Origin: Cytophagales bacterium
GTDB lineage: Bacteria > Bacteroidota > Bacteroidia > Cytophagales > Cyclobacteriaceae
Direction of reading: 5' to 3'
DNA: 64,000 bases
NCBI GenBank assembly: GCA_033344775.1
Contig: JAWPMT010000005.1
Coordinates: 186,001 to 250,000 of the forward strand
Part shown: positions 34,917 to 44,791 of the stretch, one piece after another
How the letters are laid out: each line of letters begins with the position of its first letter
How positions within the stretch are numbered: the stretch's first letter is position 1
Made by a program: the position numbers and the translations under genes
Notes under the pieces: model-generated
Databases searched by the model: none
Told to the model about the DNA's origin: nothing
Seen by the model: only the letters and a program-made list of their open reading frames with translations

Positions 34917-36689
34917 TCAATCCTGGTCTGGGTCGGCTTTGAAAATGATCATGCCTCCTGCAGGCACAATCCAACTGTTCCCACCTTCCTTGATTTCTGT
35001 CATTCCTGAAGACAAATACTTACCTGTACAATCTAGAATTGCATATTGAAAGTAGCCGTGATCCCGATCCGCGTTCAGCATCACCTGGTTGGTCATCTTA
35101 GCGTTCAACAAATCCAGTTCCTGAAAGTCCTGATCAATGGATACAACGAAATCTTCATACAGGCCAATAATTGAGACCTGATCCAAATGGCATTGCATCA
35201 CCGGGTAATTGGACAGTGGTCGAATGGCTTGAAATTGGCCATTGCAAAATACCTCTGATCTACGATTCCAATAGCGGGTGTAGAAACCGATCATCTCCAA
35301 ATGGTCTTTGGGTGTTTCTGACAACAATACGGAAAGCTGGGGAACCCCAAATAAAGTCCCTAGCATGTGTAAGCTGGCATCTTGTACGCTGGTATTGAAA
35401 TTCCAGGTGATCATGTCCGAATGCACTGCAGTATTTCCTGCCAATTGCCTGATGTCCGCAATTCGTACCCGGTTCATGGTGGCATCTCCGGGACAATCAA
35501 AAGCCCTCAGCATGTTTCCAAATTTTCGAATGGCCGGACCAATGTATCGTTGACGAAACTCAATGAAAATATCAGGTCGAACAGTTGTAACCGCTTCACG
35601 GACTTCCGTCAATAATGTATGTACCGCATCGTTAATTGATTCATGGTCTCGATTTGGATCATCTCCAAAGGTCGTCTCGGGATATGCCTGGAAATCATCA
35701 ATGAAATCCAACTTCAATCCATCTAAACCCCAGGCTTCAACAGCATGTCGGTAGATATTCACCAAATGTTCCCTGACTTTAGGATACCGCGGGTCAAAAA
35801 CCGGTGCCCAACGATGGTTTTCGGTCAGGAATTTTCCTTTGAACTTTTGATAGGCTTTGGACTTGACCCCACAAAAAGGAACAGAAAACCAAAGACCGAC
35901 CTTCACTCCTACATTTTGAATATTCCTAACCAGACCGGCCATGTCCGGTATTCTGTCTGGTTCCCAATCTCCGGTATAGTCATATCCACGGTTACTGTCT
36001 TTGGTTTGCCAGCCATCGTCAATGATGATTGCCTCATATCCCAGTTCTTTGGCCAGCTTGCACTCTGCAACCAGTGTAAGCGGATCTAAATTCTGATGAA
36101 ATTGGTACCAGGTGGAATACAGAGGTTTTCTGGCAATCTCCGGAACTGGCATAGGTTCCATATCAAAACCTTCCCACCACTGGGAAACTTCTCCCAAAAT
36201 ATTGGTCAAGTGTTCCTGTCTTTGATCAATCCGTATCTGTACTTCAAAGTTGGTGATGGGATACTTGCATTCCGAAAAGAAGGTCATGTGACAATAGTAA
36301 AAGTCATCCTCCTCGCGGTACTTGGCTCCCAGGGTTATCAGGTTAATGGCGTTGGAACAAGCAAAGGTTAAAACGTTATTGTCCTGAGGATCGAAAAGTG
36401 CCAAAACGGGTGAATCAATAGAAATTCGGGAACGCTGATCTTCCAATTCCCAATCTGCCTGTATTCGCTTATTGAAGTCAGTTGTATTTCTCCAAACTCC
36501 TTTGATTCCAAAGGCCGGAAACTTCCATCGGACCGTCACCGGACTTGGTACGGATGCCTCTTCTGATTGATAGGAAAACAAATAGTGGGTTAAACCAAAT
36601 TCTTCCTTCAGATTGACTAACGAAACCGGAGCGTCTGTGCTATTGTCCAACTCCAATTCGATGGGTGTGCCTGTTACCACCTCGTTCAT
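34917..36689 (-). CDS. GH36-like alpha-galactosidase (melibiase family)
   Basis: A 590-residue glycoside hydrolase. An N-terminal beta-domain (about 1-180) precedes a TIM barrel (about 185-500) and a C-terminal beta-domain. Clan GH-D motifs: YSTWYQFHQNLD, IIIDDGWQ (222-228), VGLWFSVPF, and GLDGLKLDFI with the probable nucleophile Asp328. FDCPGDATMNR carries candidate acid/base residues Asp398/Asp402. No signal peptide is evident, so it acts inside the cell or is exported by another route. Overlaps the FG-GAP lipoprotein gene by 4 bp (ATGA), making it part of the susCD operon. Exact specificity within GH36/GH27 is not certain. Confidence 0.85.
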   Translation of the reverse strand: MNEVVTGTPIELELDNSTDAPVSLVNLKEEFGLTHYLFSYQSEEASVPSPVTVRWKFPAFGIKGVWRNTTDFNKRIQADWELEDQRSRISIDSPVLALFDPQDNNVLTFACSNAINLITLGAKYREEDDFYYCHMTFFSECKYPITNFEVQIRIDQRQEHLTNILGEVSQWWEGFDMEPMPVPEIARKPLYSTWYQFHQNLDPLTLVAECKLAKELGYEAIIIDDGWQTKDSNRGYDYTGDWEPDRIPDMAGLVRNIQNVGVKVGLWFSVPFCGVKSKAYQKFKGKFLTENHRWAPVFDPRYPKVREHLVNIYRHAVEAWGLDGLKLDFIDDFQAYPETTFGDDPNRDHESINDAVHTLLTEVREAVTTVRPDIFIEFRQRYIGPAIRKFGNMLRAFDCPGDATMNRVRIADIRQLAGNTAVHSDMITWNFNTSVQDASLHMLGTLFGVPQLSVLLSETPKDHLEMIGFYTRYWNRRSEVFCNGQFQAIRPLSNYPVMQCHLDQVSIIGLYEDFVVSIDQDFQELDLLNAKMTNQVMLNADRDHGYFQYAILDCTGKYLSSGMTEIKEGGNSWIVPAGGMIIFKADPDQD

Positions 36690-39600
36690 TGATCTCGTAA
36701 TATATTAAATGTCACTAAGTCTTTATCATTAACCCCTACCATGAGCTTATCCCCTGTCAGGATCATTTCACTTGCCTGCCCCGCGAGGACAAAGCCACTT
36801 TCGGCTGGATCCAGCCATTCTAAATTTCCTTTCCCATCTCCAAGCAAGCAAACGCCTAGAGAAGCGTCATATCTTCCAAAATGCGTTTCAGCGGCATAAT
36901 CATTGCCCACGGCGAGCATATCCAGGTTCCCATCAACATTGACGTCTTGTAGTAAAATGTCATTGATTGGAGCAATTTGAGACATGGTTGGTAAAGCTCT
37001 CGTGACAAATTGGTTTTGTTCGTTAATCAACACCAAATGAGCGGATGTTGTGATCGAAAGTGTTTTCTCTTCCAATCGATCAAGATTTAGCAATTGCTGA
37101 AAATCTGTTTGAGCAAAAGATTCATAATTTGGGTATTCCGACTTCAAACTTACCAATTGCTTGAGAATATCGTCGCGGGTATGCATCGGCATCAATTGCT
37201 GTTCCGTGCCAACATCATAGAAGGCCGCCTGCACCGGATCAGGGCTGCCATTCGCATCAAAATCTCCATGATAAACATATACCGGATGCTCTTGCGATGG
37301 ATTTATGAAGTTATTCAGCCCCTGATTGCCGAGTACTAAATCCTTGTCACCATCCCCATCCAGATCACCTGCCTCGATGGCATTCCACCAACCTGACGTA
37401 TTTTGTTGAATTCCCGATTCATCCACAACAGGTAATTCCCAGGGCTTTAGCCCTCCTTGCTGATTTTGATAAAAGCGGACTTCCATCCAATGACCTACAA
37501 CAATTAAATCGTCCCAGCCATCACCATCCAGATCAGACCAAATGGCATCACGAACCATCCCTAGATGATTGAACGATTCGGCTGCTATCGGAGTAAGTAC
37601 TCCCTCATCGTTCCTCAACAATCGGCTTTGTGGTACTTCAGGAAACCGCCCGGGGACAATTCCAGCACCAATGAAAAGGTCCTCGTCACCATCCTGATCA
37701 AAATCATTGCTAACTAAACAGGAAGTACTACTCCGAAATAAATCAATGCCATTCAACCTGTCAAACCCTCCATTTTCATTGACATAAATGCGATCCTGAT
37801 ATAATGACGATCCTACCTTTTGTTCACTACCTCCACTGCCCACATACAGATCCAGGTCTCCATCACCTTCCAGATCAAAAAACGACGCATCTGCATCCTC
37901 AAATTCAGGTTCCAGAGATTGTATCAACTTCCAGCTTCCTGATTGATCTCTCCAAATAGAACCTGCTGTTCCGTGGCTTCCTCCAATAAACAGCAAGTCA
38001 CCTTTTGATGCCATACAGGGTCCATTTTGCGACATCTGGGTCGTCAATAAGCGTTGATCAGCAAAATCACTGGATAAGTTTTCTCGATGTGTGAAATCCA
38101 ATCCTTTTCCACTGCGAACCATTAATGTGGGCTCCACGCCTTCTGATCGATTTGGTAAATCCGTGCCTGGTGGCTCTTGAATGTTCAACTTTCGATTGGC
38201 CTGAACATCCTTGAGCATGGTTCTTCCTCCTTGGGGCCAAACCACTTCAATCGAGTCAATTTCATTGGAATTTAAACTAAAATAGACGCCACTTTCCATG
38301 GTTGACAAGTAGCCACGTACCAATGAGTGATAACCTCTCTGGGCCTTATCTCCTTCCCAAATCGTGACGCGAGCACCAATGGCTTTGGTATTTTTATCTA
38401 ACCCTTTGAAATCAAGTTTGATCCAATGTTTATCTCCTGCATCGTTGCTTGTATTTTCCAGAACATGGGCCTTTTCATTGATGTTGTTGATGACCATATC
38501 CAGATCGCCATCTAAATCCAGGTCAGCAAATGCCGCTCCGTTAGATAAGGTTGGAGCGTTGTTCATCCATTGATTAGAAAGGTCTTCGAATGATAGATCC
38601 GTCTGATTTTCAAAGAAGAAATTGGGTAAAGGAACTGCCGGTAGCTCACCGATCAATTGCTTGATATTGGCATCCTGTGCTTCAGCTGAACCAAACATAT
38701 TCGACTGTTGTGCATAGTTCACAAAATCAAGATCTGTGATGTCTTTGCCATAGCCATTGGTAATGAAAATGTCTTTGTCCCCATCCATATCCGCATCAAA
38801 CATCAAAGGCGCCCAGCTCCAATCGGTTTTTGCGATGCCAGACAAAAAAGCTACTTCACTGAATGGATTCAAGGATCCATTGTTAGAGCCATTATGAATC
38901 TGCAGGGTATTTCTGACATATTGAGGGATATATCCATTGTCAAGCGCCAATAGGTATTTTTCATAGTTCATGGACCCCATTATTTTCTTTTGTCGCTCGT
39001 ATTCGAACGGCAGCATATCCAATACAAGAATATCTGGGCGAAGGTCATTGTTCACATCAGCAATATCCACGCCCATGGCGTTGTAGGTCTGATGCTTTGT
39101 TAATCTTTTTGAAGATTCAATTAATTGAATCGCAGTATGATCCGATCCTTCATTGAGGAAGAGTCGATCATTGGAAATGAAGTCATTCGCTGTATATAAG
39201 TCTGGCCAGCCATTGTCATCGAAATCTTCGATGGCCACACCCAAGCCAAAACCCTTTGCTCCTTTTCTATCAAAATTGGGTTCTGGAATAAAAACCGGAT
39301 GTCCTTTCTCTGCATCCCATTCATTTTTAAGCAAATAATCTCCCAGGTGATCTGGGAAGTAACGATTGGGTACAGGAGAATTCTTATCAAATTTTAGGTT
39401 GCCATTTTGAAGCAGATATGCGTCCAGGTCACCATCCCTGTCTGCATCGAAAAATACTGTTTGTTGGGTATAGTAACCATTATTAAGACCAAATTCGCCA
39501 GCCTTTTCTAAGAAAGTTGGAATTCCTTCCGAATTGTTGCCTTGATTGATGTACAAGAGATTTTCACATTGACCACTGCAATTAGCGCCTCCGACCCCAA

Positions 39601-39988
39601 AATAAATATCGTCCCAGCCATCACCATTTACATCGGCGATAGAAACGCCGGTCAACCAGGAGGTTGTGGCTACACCAGAAGGTTGGGTAATGTCCTGAAA
39701 ACTAAGTTCGCCTTTGTTCAAATAGAGAGCGGTGGATACTTGATTTCCAGAAAAAACTACATCAGGCAACCCATCTTGATTAAAGTCACCAATTCCTACT
39801 CCACCTCCATTGTAACAATATTGGAAATCAATGACGTTTACCTCTTCGTTTTCAGTAATGTCATTGGAAAAATGAATACCCGTATTTGACGCGGTTCGTA
39901 ATTGAAAAAGGTGATCCTCACCGGGCATCGAGCTACACCCGACGAATAGGATCACCACTATAATTAATATGTGAAAATTATGTGTCAA
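36686..39988 (-). CDS. FG-GAP/VCBS repeat lipoprotein with ASPIC/UnbV domain
   Basis: An 1100-residue lipoprotein (lipobox LFVGCSS near residue 18). An N-terminal set of FG-GAP/VCBS units follows (DFNQDGLPDVVFSG, DVNGDGWDDIYFG, DADRDGDLDAYL), each with Ca2+-binding Asp/Asn loops as in integrin-type beta propellers. An ASPIC/UnbV domain (about 550-620, IEVVWPQGGRT) and a second propeller (about 640-1090) come next. Such proteins accompany SusC/D in many marine Bacteroidetes and probably act on the cell surface, in glycan binding or complex assembly; the function is not established. The start is a TTG; no ATG is available without losing the signal. A hairpin separates it from susD. Confidence 0.85.
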   Translation of the reverse strand: MTHNFHILIIVVILFVGCSSMPGEDHLFQLRTASNTGIHFSNDITENEEVNVIDFQYCYNGGGVGIGDFNQDGLPDVVFSGNQVSTALYLNKGELSFQDITQPSGVATTSWLTGVSIADVNGDGWDDIYFGVGGANCSGQCENLLYINQGNNSEGIPTFLEKAGEFGLNNGYYTQQTVFFDADRDGDLDAYLLQNGNLKFDKNSPVPNRYFPDHLGDYLLKNEWDAEKGHPVFIPEPNFDRKGAKGFGLGVAIEDFDDNGWPDLYTANDFISNDRLFLNEGSDHTAIQLIESSKRLTKHQTYNAMGVDIADVNNDLRPDILVLDMLPFEYERQKKIMGSMNYEKYLLALDNGYIPQYVRNTLQIHNGSNNGSLNPFSEVAFLSGIAKTDWSWAPLMFDADMDGDKDIFITNGYGKDITDLDFVNYAQQSNMFGSAEAQDANIKQLIGELPAVPLPNFFFENQTDLSFEDLSNQWMNNAPTLSNGAAFADLDLDGDLDMVINNINEKAHVLENTSNDAGDKHWIKLDFKGLDKNTKAIGARVTIWEGDKAQRGYHSLVRGYLSTMESGVYFSLNSNEIDSIEVVWPQGGRTMLKDVQANRKLNIQEPPGTDLPNRSEGVEPTLMVRSGKGLDFTHRENLSSDFADQRLLTTQMSQNGPCMASKGDLLFIGGSHGTAGSIWRDQSGSWKLIQSLEPEFEDADASFFDLEGDGDLDLYVGSGGSEQKVGSSLYQDRIYVNENGGFDRLNGIDLFRSSTSCLVSNDFDQDGDEDLFIGAGIVPGRFPEVPQSRLLRNDEGVLTPIAAESFNHLGMVRDAIWSDLDGDGWDDLIVVGHWMEVRFYQNQQGGLKPWELPVVDESGIQQNTSGWWNAIEAGDLDGDGDKDLVLGNQGLNNFINPSQEHPVYVYHGDFDANGSPDPVQAAFYDVGTEQQLMPMHTRDDILKQLVSLKSEYPNYESFAQTDFQQLLNLDRLEEKTLSITTSAHLVLINEQNQFVTRALPTMSQIAPINDILLQDVNVDGNLDMLAVGNDYAAETHFGRYDASLGVCLLGDGKGNLEWLDPAESGFVLAGQASEMILTGDKLMVGVNDKDLVTFNILRDQ

Positions 39989-40013
39989 ATGGTCAAGCTA
40001 TGAAAACAAGAGG

Positions 40014-40027
40014 CGGGCAGGTGCCCG
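40014..40027 (-). promoter_or_regulatory. Intercistronic hairpin after susD
   Basis: CGGGCA and TGCCCG pair over 6 bp with a 2-bp centre, and on the minus strand the stem is followed by CCTCTTGTTTT. It lies in the 83-bp gap between susD and the FG-GAP lipoprotein gene and could act as a partial terminator lowering expression of the downstream genes relative to susCD. Confidence 0.45.
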
Positions 40028-40071
40028 ACCCCTATCACTTATTAGATGTGTATTTACGAAGAAGTTCAATA

Positions 40072-41622
40072 TCAATAGCCAGAATTTTGGCTCAAATTAG
40101 GATTGGCATCCAGCTCCGAGTTGGGAATCCAAACCAATTCATGCTTCCCAGATTGGAATACGCCCCCACTGATGGATTTTGGGTGATCGCCATGCAAGGA
40201 AGTCCCGCCCATATAATCATCCGCAAGATCCCATCGTACCAAATCAAAGAAACGATGACCTTCACCCGCCAACTCCATGGCTCTTTCATCGATGATCGCC
40301 TGACGCATGCCTGCCTGATCGGAAATCACACCTGTAATTGGCGTAATGCCCGCACGATCCCTCACCATGTCCACATACATCGCTGCATCGCCTGTGTTTC
40401 CGCTTTCGTTCAAAGCTTCCGCCAACATGAGCAGCACATCTGAGTATCGGATGATTCTCCAGTTGTTACCCACATTAGTTCCCAGGAAATCTACCTCAGC
40501 ACGTACCCCCAAATCAAGGCCTGCATACTTGCGAGAAAAGATCGGTTCCACTCCGGCATCATTCGCTACCTGAATGTCTCCGGCGAAATCCGTCATGTAA
40601 TCTGTCCCACCGTAACCAGTAGAACCAGGATAGTTGTAAGCCAGGGTCTCATTTCTGCGAGTTTCATCGCCATTTGCTTCGAAGAGATCTCTCAACCAGG
40701 GATTTACCACGTGGCTGTTATCTGGAGATTTCGTTGGAGGTGCATAATCGATATGGTAGTTCCCCATGTTTCCCGTACCGGAAATGTCTACGCCCCAGAC
40801 AAAAGTTTGCTGTCCCAGGTACTGCAATTCAAATACAGACTCCTGATTATTTTCATTGGTTGTAGAGAAGTTATCGCCGTACTGAGCACCAGGAAGTAAG
40901 CTGTACTGTCCACCACTTACAACTTCCATCAATGCAGTAGCCGCTTGTGTCCATTGTCCTCGATAGAGGTAAGACTTCCCTTTCAAAGCTGTTGCCGCTC
41001 CAGAAGTAGGCCTGCCCAGGTTATCACCTGACCAGCTCTCTGGAAGCATGTCCTCCGCCATTTCCAAATCTGCAATGATCTGATCCCAGACCGCCAATGG
41101 ATCCGCCTGATTTACCAATAGGTTGTCCAAATCCTGAGGCGCCGTGATCAAAGGCACGTTACCAAACAAGTTGACCAAATACCAGTAATCAAACGCACGT
41201 AAGAAATAAGCCTGACCTACCAGACTATTCCTGGTTGTGGCATCAGGAATACCTTCCTCGTTCACACTGGCAATGATGTTGTTACATCTGGCAATGGACT
41301 TGTACAATTCCTGCCAGGGCTCAGTCGCCCACCGATCTCCGGGATTACCCAGAAATGTGGACATGGCCGTATTTGAACCAAATGGGAAAATGTTGAATTC
41401 ATCCGAACGCAACAGTGCACCCGTGTGAATGATCCGGCCCCAGAAGAAGGTATTGGTGACCGGGTGAAATGCTCCATTGATGGCCGCTTCTACTTGCTCA
41501 GCAGAAGTACCAAAGTTGGACGTTGAAGTCGCATTGTTGTTGGATACATCCAGCTGATCCGAACAACCCAGGAGAATGACGATGAATACCGGCAACACCC
41601 TCCATAATTTATTGATCTTCAT
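40072..41622 (-). CDS. susD: SusD/RagB-family outer-membrane glycan-binding lipoprotein
   Basis: About 516 residues from the ATG at 41622; a TTG at 41655 would overlap the susC stop but adds 11 residues before the signal. The lipobox is in VILLGCSDQLD. The SusD_RagB pattern is clear: TPR-like helices, YFLRAFDYWYLVNLFGNVPLIT, LRDLFEANGDETRRNETLAY, and the C-terminal ERAMELAGEGHRFFDLVRWDLADDY. It sits on top of the SusC barrel, captures oligosaccharide and closes the channel. Encoded 29 bp after susC. Confidence 0.93.
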   Translation of the reverse strand: MKINKLWRVLPVFIVILLGCSDQLDVSNNNATSTSNFGTSAEQVEAAINGAFHPVTNTFFWGRIIHTGALLRSDEFNIFPFGSNTAMSTFLGNPGDRWATEPWQELYKSIARCNNIIASVNEEGIPDATTRNSLVGQAYFLRAFDYWYLVNLFGNVPLITAPQDLDNLLVNQADPLAVWDQIIADLEMAEDMLPESWSGDNLGRPTSGAATALKGKSYLYRGQWTQAATALMEVVSGGQYSLLPGAQYGDNFSTTNENNQESVFELQYLGQQTFVWGVDISGTGNMGNYHIDYAPPTKSPDNSHVVNPWLRDLFEANGDETRRNETLAYNYPGSTGYGGTDYMTDFAGDIQVANDAGVEPIFSRKYAGLDLGVRAEVDFLGTNVGNNWRIIRYSDVLLMLAEALNESGNTGDAAMYVDMVRDRAGITPITGVISDQAGMRQAIIDERAMELAGEGHRFFDLVRWDLADDYMGGTSLHGDHPKSISGGVFQSGKHELVWIPNSELDANPNLSQNSGY

Positions 41623-41651
41623 ATTGATGATATTTTTAATTGAGTTGATTA

Positions 41652-44600
41652 TCAAAATGTTGCCTGAATTCCGAACATGAACGTTCTGGCGTTAGGATAC
41701 GCTCTCGCGTCAAGTCCGCGACCCAAAAGCGGATTCACGGCAGGTCTCAAGCCAGGCACACCCGAGTTTCTGTTGGCTCGACCACCATTGGTAGAAGCGA
41801 CATCAGGATCATATCCGCTGTAACCAGTGATCACAAAGACATTCTGAATGTTCAAGGACAATCTCAGATCCTGAATCCAATCGATTCCAGATAAACCATC
41901 TTTGAAGGTATAAGCAATGTCCAGGTTCTTCAATCGGAAGTATGATCCATCTTCCACGAAAAACGAAGAAGGCGCTTTGTTTCCTGCAGGGTCGGCGATA
42001 GATGCTCTTGGAATACTCGTATCCGTATTACTTGGCGTCCACGCATCAAGTACATCTGTCAGCTTACCGCCATCTTGCCACAAGATGCTATAGTAGCGTG
42101 CCAGGTTGTAGATTTCGCTACCCTGAACACCGTTGAAGTTCAAACCAAAATCCCAGTTTTTATATTTCGCACCGAAGTTGATACCATACGTGAAATCAGG
42201 ATTAGGATCTCCAATGATGGTTTGATCCGCATCGGTAATTTCACCGTCACCGTTGACATCTACTCTTACAAAATCACCCGTTGCAGGGTTCACCTTGTCC
42301 TCCACGATATAGCCATAGTAGAATCCAATTGGCTGATCTGTGGCTGTTCTATTTACAATTCGAAGGTCTTCATCGATACCAGGACCTAAAATGGTGTTAG
42401 GAATTTCACCAGCCTTACTTACCAGATTGAAAGCGATGTTTCCGTTGATGGTATACTGGAAATCACCTTCTTGCTTACGGTAGCTTGCGTCTATTTCAAG
42501 TCCTTTGTTCTCTAAAGAACCTGCATTTCTAGTTACAGGTAAGCTTACTCCACTAGTCGATGGTACGTTGATGTCTACCAATACATCCTGTATATCTTTT
42601 GAGAAGTAATCAATGGTCAACTGCACTCTGTTGTCCAGAAACGCCATGTCTACTCCGATATCTACCGTTTGAGTAGTCTCCCAGATCAGGCTAGGATCAG
42701 CCAAAGTCGTTTGTGCCAATCCTGTTGCGCTAGACCCACCAAAAGAAGTGTTGGACTGATTCGCTAAGAATACTGCCTCCGTAGGATAGAATGTCTCAGG
42801 ATAAGAACCCAACTCTCCGTAAGATGCTCGGACCTTGAAATAATTGATGCTTGAAAAACTCCAGAAAGCTTCATCACTGATGTTCCAGCCTGCAGAGAAC
42901 GATGGGAAGACCCCTGTTTGATTATCATCTGCAAAACGAGAAGAAGCATCTCGTCGTACGGTAGCGGAAAACAAGTATTTACCTCCGTAGCTGTAGTTGA
43001 ATCGACCGAAGTAAGATTCCAAAGCGGCTTCATTGTTCTGGCCGATCAAAATCAATTGATCACTAGGTGTTAACGAAGAAACTGATCGAATGCGGTTAGA
43101 AGGTGTCCCCTGTCCGAAAATTCCGTGATTGCGCTGGTTCTCTCTAAAGAACGTATAACCTGCCAATGCACCGATTTTGTGCTCGCCAAATTCTTCCTCT
43201 ACATTGATAGTCGCTTCAAACAAGGTATTCAACTCATTTTGCGAGAATTCCGTTAGGTCACTTTGTTGATTCACATTCAACACCGCATCCACATTACTCA
43301 TGAAGTAAGTTGGGGTGAATGAAGAAACCGAGGTGTTCACATAATCGATACCAAAGTTGATAGAAGCGGTCAACCAATCGGTTGCAGCATAATCAATTTT
43401 TGAAGTACCGAAGATCGTTCGGTTAATGGTCTCATTGTCCTCAAGAGACGCCAATCCTAAATGGTTGATACCACCCGGACCGTGAATCGGATCATTCGGC
43501 GCTTCAAAACCTCCATCGTTGGCACTGTTTCTTCTGGCCAAGGTTGGTGCTGCTGTACCATCCCAGCCAAACCAGTTATTTTCCTGAAGGGTACCCTCAG
43601 CAATACCGATCGACTCTGTAATGGTGAACTTACCTAGCTCAGAACGCGTGTTCGCTCTGAAGTTGATCCGCTCAAATCCAGAACCAACAAGAATACCATC
43701 CTGATAGAAGTGATTAGCTGAGATATAATAAGTTGTGTTCTCTCCTCCTCCTGAAATAGAAAGACCCAGGTCACTGACCATGCCTGTCTGGAAGTTTTCT
43801 TCCTGCCAATCCGTATTGACCCCATTCCAGGTCAGTCGAGTGGACTCACCATCATTTTCGAATCGTTGATTCAAATAGTCCGTGAATTGCTGACCATTGA
43901 TGTAATCCAATTTTTTACTCGGCGTATCGACACCTATTCGGGATGTCAAGGTAATGCGAGGCTTATTCGATGCTTTTCCGTGGTTGGTACTGATCAAGAT
44001 CACACCGTTGGCCGCTCGTGCTCCATAAATGGCAGATGCAGCCGCATCCTTAAGCACCGAAATATTTTCAATGTCATTCGGATTGACCCAATTCATGTTA
44101 TCGACAAACAATCCATCTACTACATAAAGCGGACTGGCGTTACTCAATGAGTTTACTCCTCGAATAAATACGTTCGCCGTACCGCCAGGCTGTCCACCAA
44201 AACTTTCAACCTGCACACCCACAAGTCTACCTTGTAGTGAAGTCGTCGGATTACTGGCTAGTACGTTCACAATGTCATCCTTCTTGATGGTCGCAACCGA
44301 ACCAGTGAATTCAGGTCGTTTCGTCGTTCCGTATCCAACCACTACAATTTCCTGCAATGCCTGAATGTCTTCCAGCAGTTGGACATCAATGATTGATCGA
44401 GCACCCACAGATACTTCCTGTGACATGTAGCCCACATAACTAAAGATGAGCGTCGCACCTTCACTGACTTCCAATGCATATCGTCCATCCAAATCGGTAG
44501 TAACACCGTTTGTCGTTCCTTTTTCCACAATGGTCACACCGACAAGTTCTTCTGAAGCATCCGTAACTGTTCCGGACACCCTCACCTGTGCTAATGCTCC

Positions 44601-44660
44601 ACTCGTAAATACCATGGCCACCCAGAAAAGGAGGTGCCTCGTTAGGTAGTATTTCTTCAT
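41652..44660 (-). CDS. susC: SusC/RagA-family TonB-dependent outer-membrane transporter
   Basis: A 1002-residue transporter: signal peptide (HLLFWVAMVFTSGALAQ), a carboxypeptidase-regulatory-like domain (about 25-105, VRVSGTVTDASEELVGVTIVE), a plug domain (about 110-220, LQEIVVVGYGT, GVNSLSNASPLYVVDG, IENISVLKDAAASAIYGARAANGVI) and a 22-strand barrel ending ARTFMFGIQATF. There is no FecR-interacting N-terminal extension, so control is by the adjacent GntR-type regulator rather than a sigma factor. It imports oligosaccharide bound by SusD, and the alpha-galactosidase suggests an alpha-galactoside substrate. Confidence 0.95.
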   Translation of the reverse strand: MKKYYLTRHLLFWVAMVFTSGALAQVRVSGTVTDASEELVGVTIVEKGTTNGVTTDLDGRYALEVSEGATLIFSYVGYMSQEVSVGARSIIDVQLLEDIQALQEIVVVGYGTTKRPEFTGSVATIKKDDIVNVLASNPTTSLQGRLVGVQVESFGGQPGGTANVFIRGVNSLSNASPLYVVDGLFVDNMNWVNPNDIENISVLKDAAASAIYGARAANGVILISTNHGKASNKPRITLTSRIGVDTPSKKLDYINGQQFTDYLNQRFENDGESTRLTWNGVNTDWQEENFQTGMVSDLGLSISGGGENTTYYISANHFYQDGILVGSGFERINFRANTRSELGKFTITESIGIAEGTLQENNWFGWDGTAAPTLARRNSANDGGFEAPNDPIHGPGGINHLGLASLEDNETINRTIFGTSKIDYAATDWLTASINFGIDYVNTSVSSFTPTYFMSNVDAVLNVNQQSDLTEFSQNELNTLFEATINVEEEFGEHKIGALAGYTFFRENQRNHGIFGQGTPSNRIRSVSSLTPSDQLILIGQNNEAALESYFGRFNYSYGGKYLFSATVRRDASSRFADDNQTGVFPSFSAGWNISDEAFWSFSSINYFKVRASYGELGSYPETFYPTEAVFLANQSNTSFGGSSATGLAQTTLADPSLIWETTQTVDIGVDMAFLDNRVQLTIDYFSKDIQDVLVDINVPSTSGVSLPVTRNAGSLENKGLEIDASYRKQEGDFQYTINGNIAFNLVSKAGEIPNTILGPGIDEDLRIVNRTATDQPIGFYYGYIVEDKVNPATGDFVRVDVNGDGEITDADQTIIGDPNPDFTYGINFGAKYKNWDFGLNFNGVQGSEIYNLARYYSILWQDGGKLTDVLDAWTPSNTDTSIPRASIADPAGNKAPSSFFVEDGSYFRLKNLDIAYTFKDGLSGIDWIQDLRLSLNIQNVFVITGYSGYDPDVASTNGGRANRNSGVPGLRPAVNPLLGRGLDARAYPNARTFMFGIQATF

Positions 44661-44689
44661 AAGAGAGAGGTTTTAAAGTTCATACTATA

Positions 44690-44745
44690 CTATGATAGTC
44701 TATGCTACTATGCTAAAGTAGAAAAAGAATAACGTTTGCACCAAA
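44690..44745 (-). promoter_or_regulatory. susC promoter with tandem operator-like repeats
   Basis: On the minus strand TTTG (44745-44742), a 21-nt spacer and TACTTTAG (44720-44713) form a good Bacteroidetes promoter. Just downstream, over the expected start site, lie two perfect tandem copies of CTATGCTA (44700-44707 and 44708-44715) and a related CTATGATA (44690-44697), with ACTAT-G-ATAGT forming a small palindrome. These are likely sites for the GntR-type regulator encoded next door. Confidence 0.6.
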
Positions 44746-44791
44746 TCATTTTTATGATTTTTTCAATCGACGGGTGAAATATTGGAAAATA

